A stretch of 64,000 nucleotides of DNA from Synechococcus sp. CC9616 (GCF_000515235.1 NZ_KI911558.1:64554-128553); one strand, 5' to 3'; positions 30,910 through 40,057 are shown, numbered from the stretch's first letter. Numbers and translations: made by a program. The notes: a model not told the origin generated them from the letters alone.

Positions 30910-32289
30910 CCCCCAGGTGGTGAGCAGATCGGGGCCCTGCATCCGACCCAGCAGAGCAGCTCGCAGGGATTTCATGATCATCCCTTTCTTCACCCGAGCT
31001 GTCTTTGCCGCATCGCTGAGAAGCTGCTGGGCCCGCTCCTTGTCCTGTCCGTCCCATGGCTCTGGTTCAAGCGCTTTTGCCAGGGCTTGGATGGCTGGTT
31101 TGGCTCCCTCGAGGTTCAGTTGCTTGATGCCGTCCTCCTCAAGCGGCGGCAGCTCGAAAAAGGGACTCGCCTGCTCGACACCGTCCTTCAGGAGCGTGAG
31201 CGATGGTCCCAGTAAGGCGCAGACCTCAAGACTCCAGCCGTCCAGATCCGGCGGGATCCAGTCGTTGGCCCGCCAGAGCGGCAGAAGTCGATCCAGCAGT
31301 TGCTCCGGTGTCAGGTCATGGAGCACCTGACTATTGAGCCAGTTGAGCTTGTCCCAGTCGAAGCGGGCACCGGCTTTGTTGACGCGATCAAAGCTGAAGA
31401 CCTCGGCGGCTTCCCCCAGGCTGAAGCGTTCGTTCATGCCCTCAGGCACAGACCAGCCCAGCAGCGTCATGTAGTTGGCGATGGCTGCTGCCGTGTATCC
31501 CATTTCACGGAAGTCGTTGATGGAGGTCACTCCATCACGCTTCGACAGCTTGCGGCCCTCGCCATTGAGGATCAACGGTGCATGGGCGAATTCCGGTTTC
31601 GGCAGGCCAAGCGCGTCGTACAGCAGCAGTTGCTTTGCCGTGTTGGCGATGTGGTCCTCGCCCCGGATCACATGGCTGATCGCCATGGCGGCATCGTCCA
31701 CGACGACAACAAGGTTGTAGAGCGGGTCTCCGATCTGATCAGCCGGAGCCCGTCGTGCGATCACCATGTCGCCACCGAGGTCGGCCCCCCGCCACGACAT
31801 CGGTCCACGGACCAGGTCGTTCCAGCGGATATCGGCATCGTCAGCGATCCGAAAGCGGACGACTGCCTGGCGACCCTCCGCCTGAAAAGCAGCTTCCTGC
31901 TCTGAGCTGAGCTGCCGGTGACGATTGTCGTATCGAGGAGCTTGGTTGGCAGCCTTCTGGCTGTTCCGCATCGCTTCGAGCTCCTCTTCGCTGGCATAAC
32001 AGCGATAGGCCAGGCCGCTTTCAAGAAGACCCTGAATGGCAGCCTGATGCTGCTTCAGGCGTTCGCTCTGAATGACGGGATCTTCATCCCAGTCGATGCC
32101 TAACCATTGAAGACCTTCGAGGATGTTTTGGGTGTATTCCGGTTTGGAGCGCTCTTTGTCTGTGTCCTCGATGCGCAGCAGGAACGAGCCCTTTTGATGG
32201 CGGGCGAACAGCCAATTGAAGACGGCCGTTCGAGCTGTGCCGATATGCAACGTGCCCGTTGGGCTGGGGGCCAGACGAACACGCACCAT
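30856..32289 (-). CDS. gltX: Glutamyl-tRNA synthetase
   Basis: This class I enzyme charges tRNA-Glu for translation and, in cyanobacteria, for the C5 pathway to 5-aminolevulinate. The 477 residues start [18 protein letters not shown], with HIGT as the HIGH-type motif (15-18); KLSKRDG is the second signature. The ATG at 32289 is chosen because the longer in-frame reading runs through tRNA-Asp. hemL, a later step of the same pathway, is at 45-46 kb. Confidence 0.96.
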   Translation of the reverse strand: MVRVRLAPSPTGTLHIGTARTAVFNWLFARHQKGSFLLRIEDTDKERSKPEYTQNILEGLQWLGIDWDEDPVIQSERLKQHQAAIQGLLESGLAYRCYASEEELEAMRNSQKAANQAPRYDNRHRQLSSEQEAAFQAEGRQAVVRFRIADDADIRWNDLVRGPMSWRGADLGGDMVIARRAPADQIGDPLYNLVVVVDDAAMAISHVIRGEDHIANTAKQLLLYDALGLPKPEFAHAPLILNGEGRKLSKRDGVTSINDFREMGYTAAAIANYMTLLGWSVPEGMNERFSLGEAAEVFSFDRVNKAGARFDWDKLNWLNSQVLHDLTPEQLLDRLLPLWRANDWIPPDLDGWSLEVCALLGPSLTLLKDGVEQASPFFELPPLEEDGIKQLNLEGAKPAIQALAKALEPEPWDGQDKERAQQLLSDAAKTARVKKGMIMKSLRAALLGRMQGPDLLTTWGLLARIGEDLPRLRRCLI

Positions 32290-32311
32290 GGCGGTGATTG
32301 AAGGGTGAGAA

Positions 32312-32385
32312 CGGGACCGACGGGGTTCGAACCCGCAACTTCCGCCGTGACAGGGCGGTGCTCTAACCAATTGAACTACGGTCCC
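32312..32385 (-). tRNA. tRNA-Asp(GTC)
   Basis: The reverse strand forms a 74-base tRNA. Acceptor strands are GGGACCG and CGGTCCC. The anticodon stem CCGCC/GGCGG holds the loop CTGTCAC with anticodon GTC, and the T-arm is GCGGGTTCGAACCCCGT. CCA is not encoded. It lies 22 bases upstream of gltX on the same strand. Confidence 0.96.
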
Positions 32386-32529
32386 AGACTGACTTCGTTA
32401 ACGGGACTCGCCCGGTGAAGTCGTTCTGTGTCGCGGGTGCGACAGAGGCAGTATCGACTCTCGCCGGGCCCCCCGTCAACCAATCAATCGGACTGGCCAG
32501 TTATGCCAATCCTGCTTTCAGCAAGGCGG

Positions 32530-32556
32530 AAAATCCCGCCGACAGTGTCGACGGGA
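32530..32556 (-). terminator. Probable intrinsic terminator after the PSHCP gene
   Basis: On the reverse strand an 11-bp stem with one mismatch (TCCCGTCGACA / TGTCGGCGGGA, three-base loop) is followed directly by TTTT, about 32 bases past the stop of the hyper-conserved small protein. This would separate its transcript from tRNA-Asp and gltX. Confidence 0.7.
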
Positions 32557-32588
32557 CGAAGACTGAAATGGTGTTAATTACTGCTTTG

Positions 32589-32777
32589 TCAGGGACGGAA
32601 CCCGGCGGGTTCAATCAGGCGCACCTGATTGCCGCGGGCGGTGAATTCCCGACCTTGATCGCTTTGGACGACCACACGACCTCCTGATTTGACGCGGATG
32701 ACGCGGGCACGGACCCAGCCGAGGGCGGCTGACTCCAGCACCTTCACGACATCACCAGGTTGAAGATCCAACTCCAT
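32589..32777 (-). CDS. PSHCP, the Prochlorococcus/Synechococcus hyper-conserved protein
   Basis: This 62-residue basic protein begins MELDLQPGDVVKVLESAALG and ends QVRLIEPAGFRP. I recognise it as PSHCP, reported to be essentially invariant across Prochlorococcus and marine Synechococcus and absent elsewhere; published work found it with ribosomal protein L2 and later described a Tudor/SH3-like fold and tRNA binding. The pattern PGDVVKV...WVRARVIRV...RVVVQS...TARGNQVRLIEP fits a small beta barrel. It lies between tRNA-Trp and tRNA-Asp and near rplS and gltX, consistent with a translation role. A 22-residue longer reading exists from 32843 but overlaps the tRNA. Confidence 0.92.
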   Translation of the reverse strand: MELDLQPGDVVKVLESAALGWVRARVIRVKSGGRVVVQSDQGREFTARGNQVRLIEPAGFRP

Positions 32778-32813
32778 GCTGAGAACCGGGAAACTGCACA
32801 AGGGTTCATCGGA

Positions 32814-32886
32814 CGCGCCGTGGAGGACTTGAACCCCCGACATCAGGTTTTGGAGACCTGCGTTCTACCAACTGAACTAACGGCGC
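32814..32886 (-). tRNA. tRNA-Trp(CCA)
   Basis: The reverse strand forms a 73-base tRNA with acceptor GCGCCGT/ACGGCGC, anticodon stem CAGGT/ACCTG and loop CTCCAAA containing anticodon CCA, and T-arm GGGGGTTCAAGTCCTC. It lies between rplS and the PSHCP gene on the same strand. Confidence 0.96.
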
Positions 32887-32947
32887 AAGGCGATGAACCC
32901 AACCATCACAAATCGTGATGGCAACTGGATTGAACGAGGTCGAAACC

Positions 32948-33403
32948 TCAGCGATCGAAGCGCTGCTTCACGCGGGTGGCCTTGCCCACCCGTTCCCGCA
33001 GATAAAAAAGCTTCGCCCTTCGCACTTTACCTCGCCGCTCAACTTTGATCGATGCCACCTGAGGGCTGTGGAGCATGAACACACGCTCCACGCCGATGCC
33101 CTGGAAAATCCGGCGCACGGTGATGGTTTCGTTCAGGCCTCCGTGGCGCTTTGAAATCACCACGCCTTCGTAGGGCTGAACCCGCTCCTTGTTGCCTTCA
33201 CTAATCCGGACACCCACCCGAACGGTGTCTCCCACGTAAATCTCCGGCAACTCGCTCTTGAGCTGCTCCGCTTCGAATCCCTTGATCAGCTCCTCTGCTG
33301 AGAGCTTTTTCACCGAGACCGTTGCCGTTGCAGCCGCCGAGGTTTCAGGTTGTTGCTCCGCGGTGTCTGTCGTCACCGTCGTGTCCGTGGGGTCGGCCGC
33401 CAT
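32948..33403 (-). CDS. rplS: 50S ribosomal protein L19
   Basis: L19 sits at the interface of the 30S and 50S subunits. The family part (about residues 45-151) shows [29 protein letters not shown] in short form [10 protein letters not shown] and [10 protein letters not shown], then [18 protein letters not shown] and the basic C-terminus [21 protein letters not shown]. The N-terminal 45 residues are Thr/Ala/Gln-rich and extra compared with E. coli L19 (115 residues), as seen in other cyanobacteria. Confidence 0.95.
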   Translation of the reverse strand: MAADPTDTTVTTDTAEQQPETSAAATATVSVKKLSAEELIKGFEAEQLKSELPEIYVGDTVRVGVRISEGNKERVQPYEGVVISKRHGGLNETITVRRIFQGIGVERVFMLHSPQVASIKVERRGKVRRAKLFYLRERVGKATRVKQRFDR

Positions 33404-33431
33404 CCCAGCTCCGCGTTGTATCGCCAAACAA

Positions 33432-33716
33432 TCATTGTACCCGCCGACGCCAACGCTGGATCAGCAGTGTTGCTCCAGTGAACAGCATCCAGAGCAATCC
33501 GATCGCATTGAGCAAAACAACGGTTGGCTCCAGCGTTCTTCCGAGCCACTCTCCCTCGTGAACCACCATGAGCCAGTGGACCTGATCTTTGCTGAAGCCG
33601 AACCAGTCCCTGGCGAGCCGATAGCTCACTCCGGTGCACACGGTCACCAGCAGGGGCAGCACAACAAGTGGGGCGATGCGCCAGTGCAGCTCGCGTGCCT
33701 TCGCAAACAAAGACAT
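33432..33716 (-). CDS. Small PepSY-associated-type membrane protein
   Basis: This 94-residue protein has two hydrophobic helices (about 13-32 and 65-86). [28 protein letters not shown] resembles the first helix of PepSY_TM proteins in outline (HWRIAPL, TGVSYR), and [27 protein letters not shown] continues with the HEG-type loop. The full PepSY_TM proteins have four helices and PepSY domains; this is a reduced version. Some relatives take part in iron or heme uptake. The role is unknown. Confidence 0.7.
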   Translation of the reverse strand: MSLFAKARELHWRIAPLVVLPLLVTVCTGVSYRLARDWFGFSKDQVHWLMVVHEGEWLGRTLEPTVVLLNAIGLLWMLFTGATLLIQRWRRRVQ

Positions 33717-33770
33717 TGGGCGACATCGTTATTAGTGAACTTGATAGCTTGAGCACATAAGGAGTGGCGA

Positions 33771-34610
33771 ATGAATCTGTTCTCTGATCTGCTGGCCACA
33801 ACAAAAGCGTCCCAGGCCACGGCCACAGGCCCAAGGATTCAGAAACGCCGCGGCGTCGAGATCAAGTCGGCTCGTGAAATCAAGATCATGCGGCAGGCCA
33901 GCGCGATTGTCGCCACCGTGCTGCGCGAGGTCATCTCCATGGTCGAGCCGGGCCACACCACGGGTGAGCTTGATGCCTTCGCTGAACGCCGCATCCGCGA
34001 AATGGGTGCCACACCAAGCTTCAAGGGTTATCACGGCTTCCCCGCCAGCATCTGCGCCAGCATCAACCACGAAGTTGTTCATGGAATCCCCAGCAAAAAG
34101 CGGGTGATTCATAAGGGAGACCTTTTGAAGGTCGATACCGGCGCCTATTTCGAGGGTTATCACGGCGACAGCTGCGTCACCATCTGCGTCGGAGAGACGA
34201 GTGACGTGGCACAAACGCTCAGTCGTGTGGCCCGCGAATCACTGATGGCTGGCCTGGCTCAGGTGAAAGCCGGCAACACCTTGCTCGATATCGCTGGTGC
34301 TGTTGAAGATCACGTCAAAGCCAACGGTTTCAGTGTGGTTGAGGACTACACCGGTCATGGCGTCGGTCGAAATCTCCATGAGGAGCCTTCGGTCTTCAAC
34401 TTCCGCACCGATGACCTTCCGAACATCACGCTGCGCCCGGGGATGACCCTGGCCATCGAGCCAATTCTCAATGCCGGCAGCAAGGCATGTCGAACCCTGA
34501 ATGACCGCTGGACTGTGGTGACCCGCGATGGTGCTCTTTCTGCTCAGTGGGAACACACGGTGCTGGTGACAAGCGACGGATGCGAAATCCTCACGGATCG
34601 CGGCGATTGA
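33771..34610 (+). CDS. map: Methionine aminopeptidase, type I
   Basis: This enzyme removes the initiator methionine from nascent proteins. The pita-bread fold is complete: [12 protein letters not shown], the metal ligands Asp in [18 protein letters not shown] (shown as [12 protein letters not shown]), His in [14 protein letters not shown], Glu in MTLAIEPI and Glu in QWEHTVLVT. The N-terminal 30 or so residues are an extension. A strong AAGGAG lies six bases upstream of the ATG. It overlaps the convergent SDR gene by 20 bases. Confidence 0.94.
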   Translation: MNLFSDLLATTKASQATATGPRIQKRRGVEIKSAREIKIMRQASAIVATVLREVISMVEPGHTTGELDAFAERRIREMGATPSFKGYHGFPASICASINHEVVHGIPSKKRVIHKGDLLKVDTGAYFEGYHGDSCVTICVGETSDVAQTLSRVARESLMAGLAQVKAGNTLLDIAGAVEDHVKANGFSVVEDYTGHGVGRNLHEEPSVFNFRTDDLPNITLRPGMTLAIEPILNAGSKACRTLNDRWTVVTRDGALSAQWEHTVLVTSDGCEILTDRGD

Positions 34611-35346
34611 GTGCCTTGTTGTAGGTCCAGCGGCCGAGTTCATTGAGAGGCATCAGGAGATAAGTCAGCGGGTTCGGCGTGACGATGATCAATGAGAGGT
34701 TCAGCTGGGCTTGAACCAAAATTTGCTTGGCGACGAACCCTGCAGTCATCACTCCGATCGGATTGAGTTCGGATCGAAACGGTCCGAGCACCAGCTTGCG
34801 AAGTCGCAGCCTGCGTCGCTGCTCCGTCGACAGATTGGCGCCGCGCAAACTCACGAGTTGACCGATCAGTCGTTTGCTGAGCTCGTAAACCGGGCTGATC
34901 GCCGGTTGGATCTCAGCCTCTGAGGTATTGACCCAGAGCTCTCGGGGTCTGTCACCGGATGCTTGGCAGGCGAGGCGTTCAAAACGCTGCATGAGCCGCC
35001 AACTGCTTAAGGCATTGATCTCCAGAGCCCGATCAACATCCTCTGGTTTCTGCGCACCTTGCGGATTAATGCCGTGATTGATCACCAGGATGTCCAGCTC
35101 TGCCAGACAGGCATCCAGTCGCGCTTCTTCACCGCAGGACCAGAGCACCCAGCGATCAGGACCATCAAGACCACTGTTTGCCGGGGGTGCGCTGTGGGTT
35201 AGGCCGGTTACATCGGCCCCTTGCTGACGCAATGCCTGGCTCAGTGCTCGACCGAGGCTGCCGCGAGCGCCCGTGATGCCGATGCGTCTGCCGCTCCAGG
35301 GGCCAGGGGAGAAAGGGGTCTGGGCCATGGCTTCAGCTTGGGGCAT
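34591..35346 (-). CDS. Short-chain dehydrogenase/reductase
   Basis: A Rossmann protein with the N-terminal loop [13 protein letters not shown], a central NHGIN (an NNAG equivalent) and the catalytic YELSK. The C-terminal part ([24 protein letters not shown]) resembles the SDR half of cyanobacterial proteins annotated as bifunctional sterol desaturase/short-chain dehydrogenase, but no desaturase part is encoded here. An alternative start (MAQTPF) lies six codons downstream. The substrate is unknown. Confidence 0.78.
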   Translation of the reverse strand: MPQAEAMAQTPFSPGPWSGRRIGITGARGSLGRALSQALRQQGADVTGLTHSAPPANSGLDGPDRWVLWSCGEEARLDACLAELDILVINHGINPQGAQKPEDVDRALEINALSSWRLMQRFERLACQASGDRPRELWVNTSEAEIQPAISPVYELSKRLIGQLVSLRGANLSTEQRRRLRLRKLVLGPFRSELNPIGVMTAGFVAKQILVQAQLNLSLIIVTPNPLTYLLMPLNELGRWTYNKALNRRDP

Positions 35347-35371
35347 CCTTGGGGCCCAACGCTCTTAGGCG

Positions 35372-35746
35372 GTGCCACCTCTCTCAGAAGCAGCACTTCG
35401 GGCACTGTTCGCGCCCTATTGCGGGGGCGTTGCCCGCGAGGCTGAGCTTCTGGCTGCATTGCAGCTGCTGAATCAGCAAGAGATTCAGGGGTTTCGTTCG
35501 GTGGAGGGAGGGCTTGGCCACCCCTACATCCTGAGCTGGGTCGCCGTGCGCTCTCCACTGGAGGCCACTACTTGCCGTCTGCGCTTCCCCGAGCGTTCAG
35601 ACCTGCTCTACGACTTTGAGCTGGTGACCTATCAGCTTGTGAGTTGGCTGATGGACTGCCGAGAAGAGGAGCACGGCAGCGTTGATCTCCCGGATGCGTT
35701 CTGGCAATGGCTGCTTCTTGGTGCGGATCCGGCCGTTGAGGGATGA
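35372..35746 (+). CDS. Conserved-looking hypothetical protein
   Basis: This 124-residue soluble protein starts at GTG. It has an N-terminal helical part (LSEAALRALFAPY, AELLAALQLLNQQEIQGFRSVE), then a beta-rich part with YILSWVAVRSP and a C-terminal LPDAFWQWLLLGAD. It has no signal peptide, membrane helix or catalytic motif that I know. It ends 57 bases before the phosphotransacetylase-like gene and may share its transcript. Confidence 0.65.
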   Translation: MPPLSEAALRALFAPYCGGVAREAELLAALQLLNQQEIQGFRSVEGGLGHPYILSWVAVRSPLEATTCRLRFPERSDLLYDFELVTYQLVSWLMDCREEEHGSVDLPDAFWQWLLLGADPAVEG

Positions 35747-35803
35747 ACGAAGTGACTTCCGACCACTAGATTCCCCCACTAAGGACCAACCCACTGGCTG
35801 TTC

Positions 35804-36901
35804 ATGGGAACGACCCTGCTGATCGGATCCTGCGAGCCCTTCAGTGGCAAATCCGCACTGGTTCTTGGCATCGCACAGCAACTGATCCAATCAGGTTTGC
35901 CGTTTCGTTTCGGAAAGCCTCTGGCAACCAGCCTGGAGTGGGATCCCAACAAGGGACCTTTGCCTCAGCCCCTCATCGATGACGACGTTCGGTTTGTGGG
36001 CGAGACCCTTGGGTTGGCTGCAGATCATCTGATCCCATCCCTGCACTTGCTCTCGCCCACAACGGCGACACAGCGTCTGGGGCATGGCCAACTGGACGCC
36101 GGAGAGGGTTTTGATCGGCTCAGTGCTGAGGTTTCCGGGTCTGATGGCCTAACCCTGCTGGAGTGCGCGGGCAGCCTTCAGGAAGGTCTGCTGTTTGGTC
36201 TCAGCCTGCCGCAACTGGCGGACGGACTTGATGCCAAGGTCGTGCTGGTGCATTTGTGGCAGGACAGCTGCAGTGTCGATGCCTTGCTCTCCGCCAAGCA
36301 GATTCTGGGCGAACGTCTGGTGGGGGTGGTGCTGAATGCGGTGACCCCTGATGAGGTGGAAAGCCTCGAACGTCAGGTGGTTCCTGCTCTTGAGAATCTC
36401 GGACTCAAGGTGTTCGGTGTGATGCCGCGATCACCTCTTCTGCGCAGCGTCACCGTTGGGGAGTTGGTGAGGCGTCTGGATGCGCGGGTGATCTGCTGCG
36501 CGGATCGGGAGGAGTTGCTGGTGGAGACGTTGAGCATCGGAGCGATGAATGTGAATTCCGCCATGGAGTTTTTCCGGCGTCGCCGCAACATGGCTGTGGT
36601 GACTGGAGCCGATCGCACCGATATCCAACTGGCCGCTCTCGAGGCCTCCACCCAGTGCCTGATCCTGACGGGAGCCGGTGAGCCGTTGCCTCAGCTGATC
36701 AGTCGTGCCGAAGAGCTTGATGTCCCTTTGCTGAAGGTGGAACACGACACGCTGGCCACCGTTGAGGTGATCGAGCAGGCCTTCGGTCACGTTCGCCTGC
36801 ATGAAGCGGTGAAGGCCACCTATGCCTTCCGGCTTGTGGAAGAGCACTGCCACTTGGACCGCTTGTTTGAAGCCCTCAACCTCACGGTTCATTCCGGTTA
36901 A
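35804..36901 (+). CDS. Phosphotransacetylase-family protein with DRTGG domain
   Basis: The N-terminal half is a dethiobiotin-synthetase/CobQ-like P-loop domain (LLIGSCEPFSGKSALVLGIA). The C-terminal half carries a DRTGG-like domain (TVGELVRRLDARVICC, VVTGADRTDIQLAAL). This pairing occurs in the N-terminal part of long phosphotransacetylases; the catalytic PTA_PTB domain is absent in the 365 residues. It may have a regulatory or nucleotide-sensing role. The next gene is 37 bases downstream. Confidence 0.82.
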   Translation: MGTTLLIGSCEPFSGKSALVLGIAQQLIQSGLPFRFGKPLATSLEWDPNKGPLPQPLIDDDVRFVGETLGLAADHLIPSLHLLSPTTATQRLGHGQLDAGEGFDRLSAEVSGSDGLTLLECAGSLQEGLLFGLSLPQLADGLDAKVVLVHLWQDSCSVDALLSAKQILGERLVGVVLNAVTPDEVESLERQVVPALENLGLKVFGVMPRSPLLRSVTVGELVRRLDARVICCADREELLVETLSIGAMNVNSAMEFFRRRRNMAVVTGADRTDIQLAALEASTQCLILTGAGEPLPQLISRAEELDVPLLKVEHDTLATVEVIEQAFGHVRLHEAVKATYAFRLVEEHCHLDRLFEALNLTVHSG

Positions 36902-36938
36902 GCGCTGCTAGCTTCCTGTCAAGGCAGATGGGTAGTGC

Positions 36939-37451
36939 TTGGGTCAGTCACTGGATCTCCCAGCCCTTGATCGGGTCGATACGCTCGCGCAAGAGCTGGC
37001 CTTGCTGCAGGACAAGGGACAGCGACGGATCGCGATTCTTGGTAGCCGTCACGTACCCGTCGTCGCGATTCATCTGATCGAGCTGGTGGCTCGTTCCCTG
37101 GTGCAGGAAGGCCATTCCATCGTTACCTCGGGCTCGCAGGGCGTGAATGCCGCGGTGATCCGCGGCGTGCTTGAGGTGGACCCCTCCAAGCTCACGGTGT
37201 TGCTTCCTCAGAGCCTTGATCGTCAACCGAGTGAGATCAGAGACCTGCTTGAGAGGGTGCTTCACCTGATCGATAAACCTGAACAGGATGATCTGCCATT
37301 GCCGATGGCGAGCAGCCTCTGCAATCAGGAGATCATCAACCGCTGCGATCAACTGATTTGCCTGGTGTTTCACGACAGTGAAACGTTGTTGGCCAGCGCG
37401 CGAACAGCCGAAGACATGGGCAAAGTTGTGAGTTTGCTGTATTTCGACTGA
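36939..37451 (+). CDS. DprA/LOG-like Rossmann protein
   Basis: This 170-residue protein resembles cyanobacterial proteins annotated as DNA recombination-mediator A-like. It has RRIAILGSRHVPVV, a GSQGVNAAVIRG loop (equivalent to the nucleotide loop of DprA and LOG proteins), NQEIINRCDQLICLVF and a C-terminal TAEDMGKVVSLLYFD. The frame opens only after a TAG at 36933, so the start must be the TTG at 36939 or later. It lacks the SAM and winged-helix parts of true DprA. The function is unproved. Confidence 0.7.
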   Translation: MGQSLDLPALDRVDTLAQELALLQDKGQRRIAILGSRHVPVVAIHLIELVARSLVQEGHSIVTSGSQGVNAAVIRGVLEVDPSKLTVLLPQSLDRQPSEIRDLLERVLHLIDKPEQDDLPLPMASSLCNQEIINRCDQLICLVFHDSETLLASARTAEDMGKVVSLLYFD

Positions 37452-37680
37452 GCAGCCTGCATCGCGGCTTGGATTACGAATGCAGTGTTGGCTTGATGGC
37501 GATCATGTTGGTCATCCACCGCTAGTCAACAAAGTGGAAGCACTGAGATGATCGGGTTATGTGTTGGGTATTTAGATCAAATAATTTGTGATGCGCTCAG
37601 GGGCGGCGAGCGATTAAATCGCCTAATCAGTGGATGTTATTCGGCGAACAACTCTATCGGCCCCTCGAATTTGGATTGCC

Positions 37681-38859
37681 TTAATAAGGCCAATTGTCTT
37701 CTGTATTGATTAATTTAAGGCTGTCCTTGATGAAAGCGTACTGCGGAATGTTTGTCGTCAGCCAGGGGTTCGGCCCTTTGTTGATTAAGAACACAGCCCC
37801 GTGATTTCCATCAAGGCTGATGATGGAAAGGCTGACGGCGCCGTTGCCCGTTCCTGAGTGGAACAGGTACCCGCCCCTTGCTTTGGCGTCTGCGTCGCGG
37901 TTGCCGAGTTCAAATCCCAGGCTGCGGTTCGCTGTGGAACTGGGGATGCTGAGCTGAACGGCTAAAGGTTGATCGATCAACGGGTGGCCGGAGTTCAGCG
38001 CTTTCGTGAAGGCGAGCTTGAAGCGGGCCAGATCGCTTGCTGTGCTCCACATCAAACCGGTGGAGAGGATGGGATGCCGCATCGGTGCTCGCCCGTGGGG
38101 CTTCCCATCAACGTCGTAGGGGATGGCGATCGTGCTGGTGTCGTTGAGAAAAAAGCTGTTGTCAAAGCTGGTGTTATCCATGCCGGCCGGTGTGAACACC
38201 AACTCCTGCATCAAGCTGGGGAAGGTTTGTTGGCTGATGTATTCCAAGGCGGGCTGCAGCACCGTGTAGCAGCCGTTGCAGTAGTTGAAGCGTGTCCCAG
38301 GGACTCGCTCAACGGTGAGCGGTTGGTTGTTGGCAGGTGGCATTCCGCGCAACACCTGCTGCAGGGTCGGCAGTGGTTCCCCAGGCCCGCAGCAGCCGTC
38401 GGGGTAGGGATTGCTCAAACCGCCGGTGTGGTTCAGCAGCATGCGGAAACTCACCGGCACCTTTTTGGTGTAGTTGTTCTCGGGAATGGTCCAACCCGTC
38501 AGATAACGGTTGACGGGTTCATCCAGAGCAATCTCCTCGGCGGCAAGTAGCTTCACCGTGGCAAGTGATGTGAGGGTTTTGGTGATCGACTGGGCTTGAA
38601 ACAGGGTGTCGGCTGTGACCAGTCGACCACTGGCCAGGTCCGCCAGGCCAAAGCCCCGCGCCCAGGCAATCCGGCCGTTTTCGATCACGGCGATGGACGC
38701 ACCGGGAATGTCGTGCTCCTTGCGCAGCGTTTCGATCTGCTGTTGAAGCGGAGTGAAAGGTGCGACCGATGCCTGCGACGCCCCTGCCAGCACCATCGAG
38801 ACGTTGAACGCTGTAAAGGCGATGAGCCACCGCAGCCTGCCTCGATGCTTGCGAGTCAT
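37681..38859 (-). CDS. Secreted beta-lactamase-fold serine hydrolase
   Basis: This 392-residue protein has an N-terminal signal sequence (about 1-31) and the class C beta-lactamase/D-peptidase fold. The catalytic S91-x-x-K94 is in AQSITKTL, Y193-x-N195 in NYCN and the HSG triad at 334-336 in LFHSGTGNG. Relatives act as esterases, D-aminopeptidases or penicillin-recognising enzymes, so the substrate cannot be assigned. It is followed by a MAPEG gene and stands at the edge of a gene-poor stretch. Confidence 0.85.
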   Translation of the reverse strand: MTRKHRGRLRWLIAFTAFNVSMVLAGASQASVAPFTPLQQQIETLRKEHDIPGASIAVIENGRIAWARGFGLADLASGRLVTADTLFQAQSITKTLTSLATVKLLAAEEIALDEPVNRYLTGWTIPENNYTKKVPVSFRMLLNHTGGLSNPYPDGCCGPGEPLPTLQQVLRGMPPANNQPLTVERVPGTRFNYCNGCYTVLQPALEYISQQTFPSLMQELVFTPAGMDNTSFDNSFFLNDTSTIAIPYDVDGKPHGRAPMRHPILSTGLMWSTASDLARFKLAFTKALNSGHPLIDQPLAVQLSIPSSTANRSLGFELGNRDADAKARGGYLFHSGTGNGAVSLSIISLDGNHGAVFLINKGPNPWLTTNIPQYAFIKDSLKLINTEDNWPY

Positions 38860-38905
38860 CCCGTTGCGAAAGCGCTGATTTCAAACCTAGTGATGGGTTG
38901 CTGGT

Positions 38906-39358
38906 TCAGCTGCCAAGCAGCGCTTTCAGGCCTTCTGAATACAGAATGCCGCTGCAAAGGAGCCCTGTGGCCCAACACAGCCCCCGGGCTGGAGGCACAT
39001 TGCCGACGTAGGCGGCGATATAGGCAAGCCGCAGCACGGGATGGGCAAAAGCTGCGACAACGGCCGTGGCGGGCAACGGACCGGTTTGCAGCGCAGCGAT
39101 CAGAGCCAGTAATGCCGCTGGAGCCTGCAGAGTGAAGGCCTCGAAGCTGTTCTGATGGGCCCAGCTGGCCCGTTTCCCCCAGGCCGGAAAGCGTTCGAAC
39201 ATCGCGCGGGGTGCCGCCATGTCCTTCATTTCAAAGTTGGCAGCCGAGCGTGCGGCGCCGAGGGGAATGATGCTGGCGATCACTGTTCCGCCAGACAACA
39301 CCAGTGACCAGGCGAAAGGAGCGGCATCCGTGGCTGTGAACAGCTGCAACAGCGACAT
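38906..39358 (-). CDS. MAPEG family membrane protein
   Basis: A 150-residue four-helix membrane protein of the glutathione/eicosanoid metabolism superfamily. Visible features are RSAANFEMKDMAAPR, the conserved ASWAHQNSFEAFTLQAP (bacterial MAPEG motif with NxxE) and HPVLRLAYIAAYVGN. Bacterial members may have glutathione transferase or peroxidase activity; the role here is unknown. It lies 47 bases upstream of the serine hydrolase on the same strand. Confidence 0.85.
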   Translation of the reverse strand: MSLLQLFTATDAAPFAWSLVLSGGTVIASIIPLGAARSAANFEMKDMAAPRAMFERFPAWGKRASWAHQNSFEAFTLQAPAALLALIAALQTGPLPATAVVAAFAHPVLRLAYIAAYVGNVPPARGLCWATGLLCSGILYSEGLKALLGS

Positions 39359-39841
39359 GGCGAGGGCTTGAAGCGGCGTCTTTCTAAGCCGAACCAGCGC
39401 ACAACGCGAGCGATGGCAAGCACCTCAATCTTGGTTGGCCCTTGATGGGTCCGGAACATTCCGATCAACGCTTGAGGCAGCCCTGGGAATCTGTGGCTCG
39501 CAATGTTGTTAACGGTGACGCCATGCACGGATCTTGTCTTTTAACGCAATCCACTGATCTGATACGACAAACCAAACGACAAATCCTCAGAGACCAACGA
39601 ACGCAACAATCGCCAACACCACTCCCCCTGTGCCAATGAGTTGATCTCGAGTGCATGAATCGAAACCTGTTCCCGGGTTGCAAACGGGCTCGCTGTCTCG
39701 AAATCCACGATTGCCTGCACTTTGGCCCAAGCCACCAACAAGACCTGTTGGAACGTTCATCAGCAGAGCTTCATCAAGGATTCGTCAACTGTGACAAAAC
39801 TGTCCGAAGGCGCCAAAGTGGCAACCTTGTAAGGCATTGCG
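39359..39841. other. Intergenic stretch with no convincing gene
   Basis: These 483 bases separate the MAPEG and Nif11-type genes. The longest reverse reading frame with protein-like composition is 66 codons (39541-39741), without a ribosome site or recognised motif, so it is not called. No RNA gene or clear repeat was seen. It may hold the promoter of the Nif11 gene. Confidence 0.5.
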
Positions 39842-40057
39842 ATGGCTCTCGATCAACTCAAGGCGTTCATCCTCAAAATGCAACAGGACGACGAACTCAA
39901 GCAAGCCGTATTGGCAGCATCGACTGCTGATGACGTTGCCAAGATTGCTGCCAGACAAGGATTCGAGTTCAGTGGAGACGAGCTTTTGAGATTTAATGGT
40001 AAGAAAGTGGGACAAGTCACGGTGGTGAAGCCGGATCATCCAGGTGAATATCACTGA
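39842..40057 (+). CDS. Nif11-domain protein without a recognisable core peptide
   Basis: This 71-residue protein starts MALDQLKAFILKMQQDDELK and continues with ADDVAKIAARQGFEFSGDEL, the classical Nif11 pattern (QLKAF...KI A...GF.FS..EL) used as leader in RiPP precursors such as prochlorosins. After the helix region it ends GKKVGQVTVVKPDHPGEYH with no GG cleavage site and no cysteine, so a modified core peptide is not evident. No LanM or transporter is nearby. AAGG lies seven or so bases upstream. Confidence 0.82.
   Translation: MALDQLKAFILKMQQDDELKQAVLAASTADDVAKIAARQGFEFSGDELLRFNGKKVGQVTVVKPDHPGEYH

Noticed and set aside
32415-32687. A 90-codon plus-strand reading across the tRNA-Asp / PSHCP spacer
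   Set aside because: It is antisense to the PSHCP gene and its terminator, and has no ribosome site or family character.
39541-39741. A 66-codon minus-strand reading with protein-like composition
   Set aside because: It has no ribosome site, no recognised motif and ends inside the intergenic region. It was kept only as a remark.
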